51,450 bases of DNA. Source: an uncultured Phycisphaerales bacterium (lineage in GTDB: Bacteria > Planctomycetota > Phycisphaerae > Phycisphaerales > UBA1924). Shown here piece after piece: positions 50,941-51,450 of this stretch. The position numbers and the translations under genes were made by a program. The notes beneath the pieces were generated by a model. That model worked only from the letters and a program-made list of their open reading frames with translations. It was not told the origin of the DNA and did no database searches. Where the stretch lies: NCBI GenBank assembly GCA_937871915.1, contig CALMPG010000197.1:1-51450 (forward strand), read 5' to 3'. Every line of letters begins with the position of its first letter. The first letter of the stretch is position 1.

Positions 50941-50946
50941 TACTCT
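50941..50946 (+). promoter_or_regulatory. Putative -10 element TACTCT for truncated haemoglobin gene
   Basis: TACTCT lies between the GNAT stop and ATG 50955, eight bases before the latter. An internal promoter in a 19-bp gap would make the gene independent of the GNAT transcript. Confidence 0.45.
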
Positions 50947-50954
50947 CTGCACCC

Positions 50955-51347
50955 ATGCTCACCGATCAGGAGATCTACGCCCGCCTCGGCGAGGACGGCT
51001 TCACCCGCATCGTCCGGGCCTTCTATGCCCGCGTCCCCGCCGACCCGGTCCTCGGCCCCAAGTACGAGCGTTCGCTGGCGGCCCGCGGGGACGACATGGC
51101 CGACGCCGAAGTCCGCCTGCGCGACTTTCTCATCGGCCGCTTCGGCGGCCCGCAGCGCTACGTTGAGCAGCACGGCCCGCCGCGCCTCCGCCAGCGCCAC
51201 GTCCGCTTCGTCATCGACGAGGGCGCGGCCGAGCACTGGATCAGTGTCATGGACGCCGCCATGGCCGACGCGGGCATCGACGCGGATGTCGCCGAGGCCC
51301 TCCGCCCGTACTTCCGGCAGACGGCGTTGCACATGGTGAATCGGTAG
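50955..51347 (+). CDS. Group II truncated haemoglobin
   Basis: 130 residues. The proximal haem His is His82 in RLRQRHVRFVI, the signature H-x-x-F/W region of group II globins, and Trp95 (AAEHWISVM) is the G8 Trp typical of this group. The N-terminal helix is IYARLGEDGFTRIVRAFYARV. Group II truncated haemoglobins bind oxygen and participate in NO or peroxide detoxification. OsmC and a DUF1801 protein lie a few kb upstream, but no coordinated regulation is evident. TACTCT lies eight bases before the ATG. Confidence 0.93.
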   Translation: MLTDQEIYARLGEDGFTRIVRAFYARVPADPVLGPKYERSLAARGDDMADAEVRLRDFLIGRFGGPQRYVEQHGPPRLRQRHVRFVIDEGAAEHWISVMDAAMADAGIDADVAEALRPYFRQTALHMVNR

Positions 51348-51450
51348 CCGCCCGCCGGGCCTCGACGCGGCTTAGAGCCTATCCCAATAGACGGTGATCG
51401 ACCGATGAATCTGCCCGGCACGCGGAGCGTGCAGAGGAGGTTCATGGATG
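51348..51450 (+). other. Right-edge sequence with probable start of another gene
   Basis: A hairpin GCACGC-GGA-GCGTGC (51418-51432) precedes AGAGGAGG, then ATG at 51444 and 51448. The second ATG is seven bases from the ribosome site, so a plus-strand gene probably begins at 51448 and continues beyond the window. Confidence 0.45.

Overview
This 51.4 kb GC-rich window looks like a chromosomal segment of a planctomycete, most likely a relative of Phycisphaerae. That placement is inferred from protein types: prepilin-like proteins with [16 protein letters not shown] tails and H-X9-DG-like ends, secreted proteins ending in tandem dockerin-like repeats and a terminal Cys (GC-type dockerin), short Arg-rich PEP-CTERM-like tails, tandem divergent ClpP subunits, and membrane proteins opening with a CPRCGYDLSG zinc ribbon. 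No tRNA, rRNA, CRISPR array, transposase or phage gene was recognised.

Layout. 1-7.1 kb: 3' part of glyA, a DUF5655 protein, a lipoprotein, a zinc-ribbon membrane protein, clpP2-clpP1, a thioredoxin-fold lipoprotein coupled to a small membrane protein, and a zinc-site-degenerate MDR oxidoreductase. 7.2-14.9 kb: divergent lipoproteins (one with HEAT repeats), an NDUFA9-like epimerase, prepilin-like proteins and a GH13 amylase. 15-19.8 kb: asnS, a secreted LamG-like protein, an MFS permease and a third prepilin-like protein. 20-29.6 kb: an extracellular-protein island with a 1377-residue Cys-rich repeat protein, a PEP-CTERM-like protein, an unknown protein and a CRTAC1-type FG-GAP protein. 29.8-34.5 kb: a type II secretion/type IV pilus gspD-gspE operon. 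34.9-43.8 kb: cobalamin-binding protein, RNase R, a third GC-dockerin protein, a GNAT-MFS operon and a TIGR01777 epimerase. 44-51.4 kb: ankyrin protein, TPP riboswitch-thiC, OsmC, DUF1801 protein, cyclophilin, GNAT, truncated haemoglobin.

Two regulatory themes run through the window. First, fifteen genes have a TAnnnT hexamer ending 5-8 nt before the start codon and no usable Shine-Dalgarno, two more have it at 9 nt, and the same hexamer precedes the thiC riboswitch. This suggests widespread leaderless transcription. Second, GC-rich hairpins, several capped by GCAA or GAAA loops in the sense strand, follow stop codons, occupy leaders and even lie in frame inside thiC. Larger composite palindromes occur at several intergenic sites.

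Functionally the window mixes housekeeping (one-carbon metabolism, Asn-tRNA charging, proteolysis, RNA decay, thiamine synthesis) with a secretion apparatus and several large exported proteins that may be its cargo; that last link is inference from proximity.
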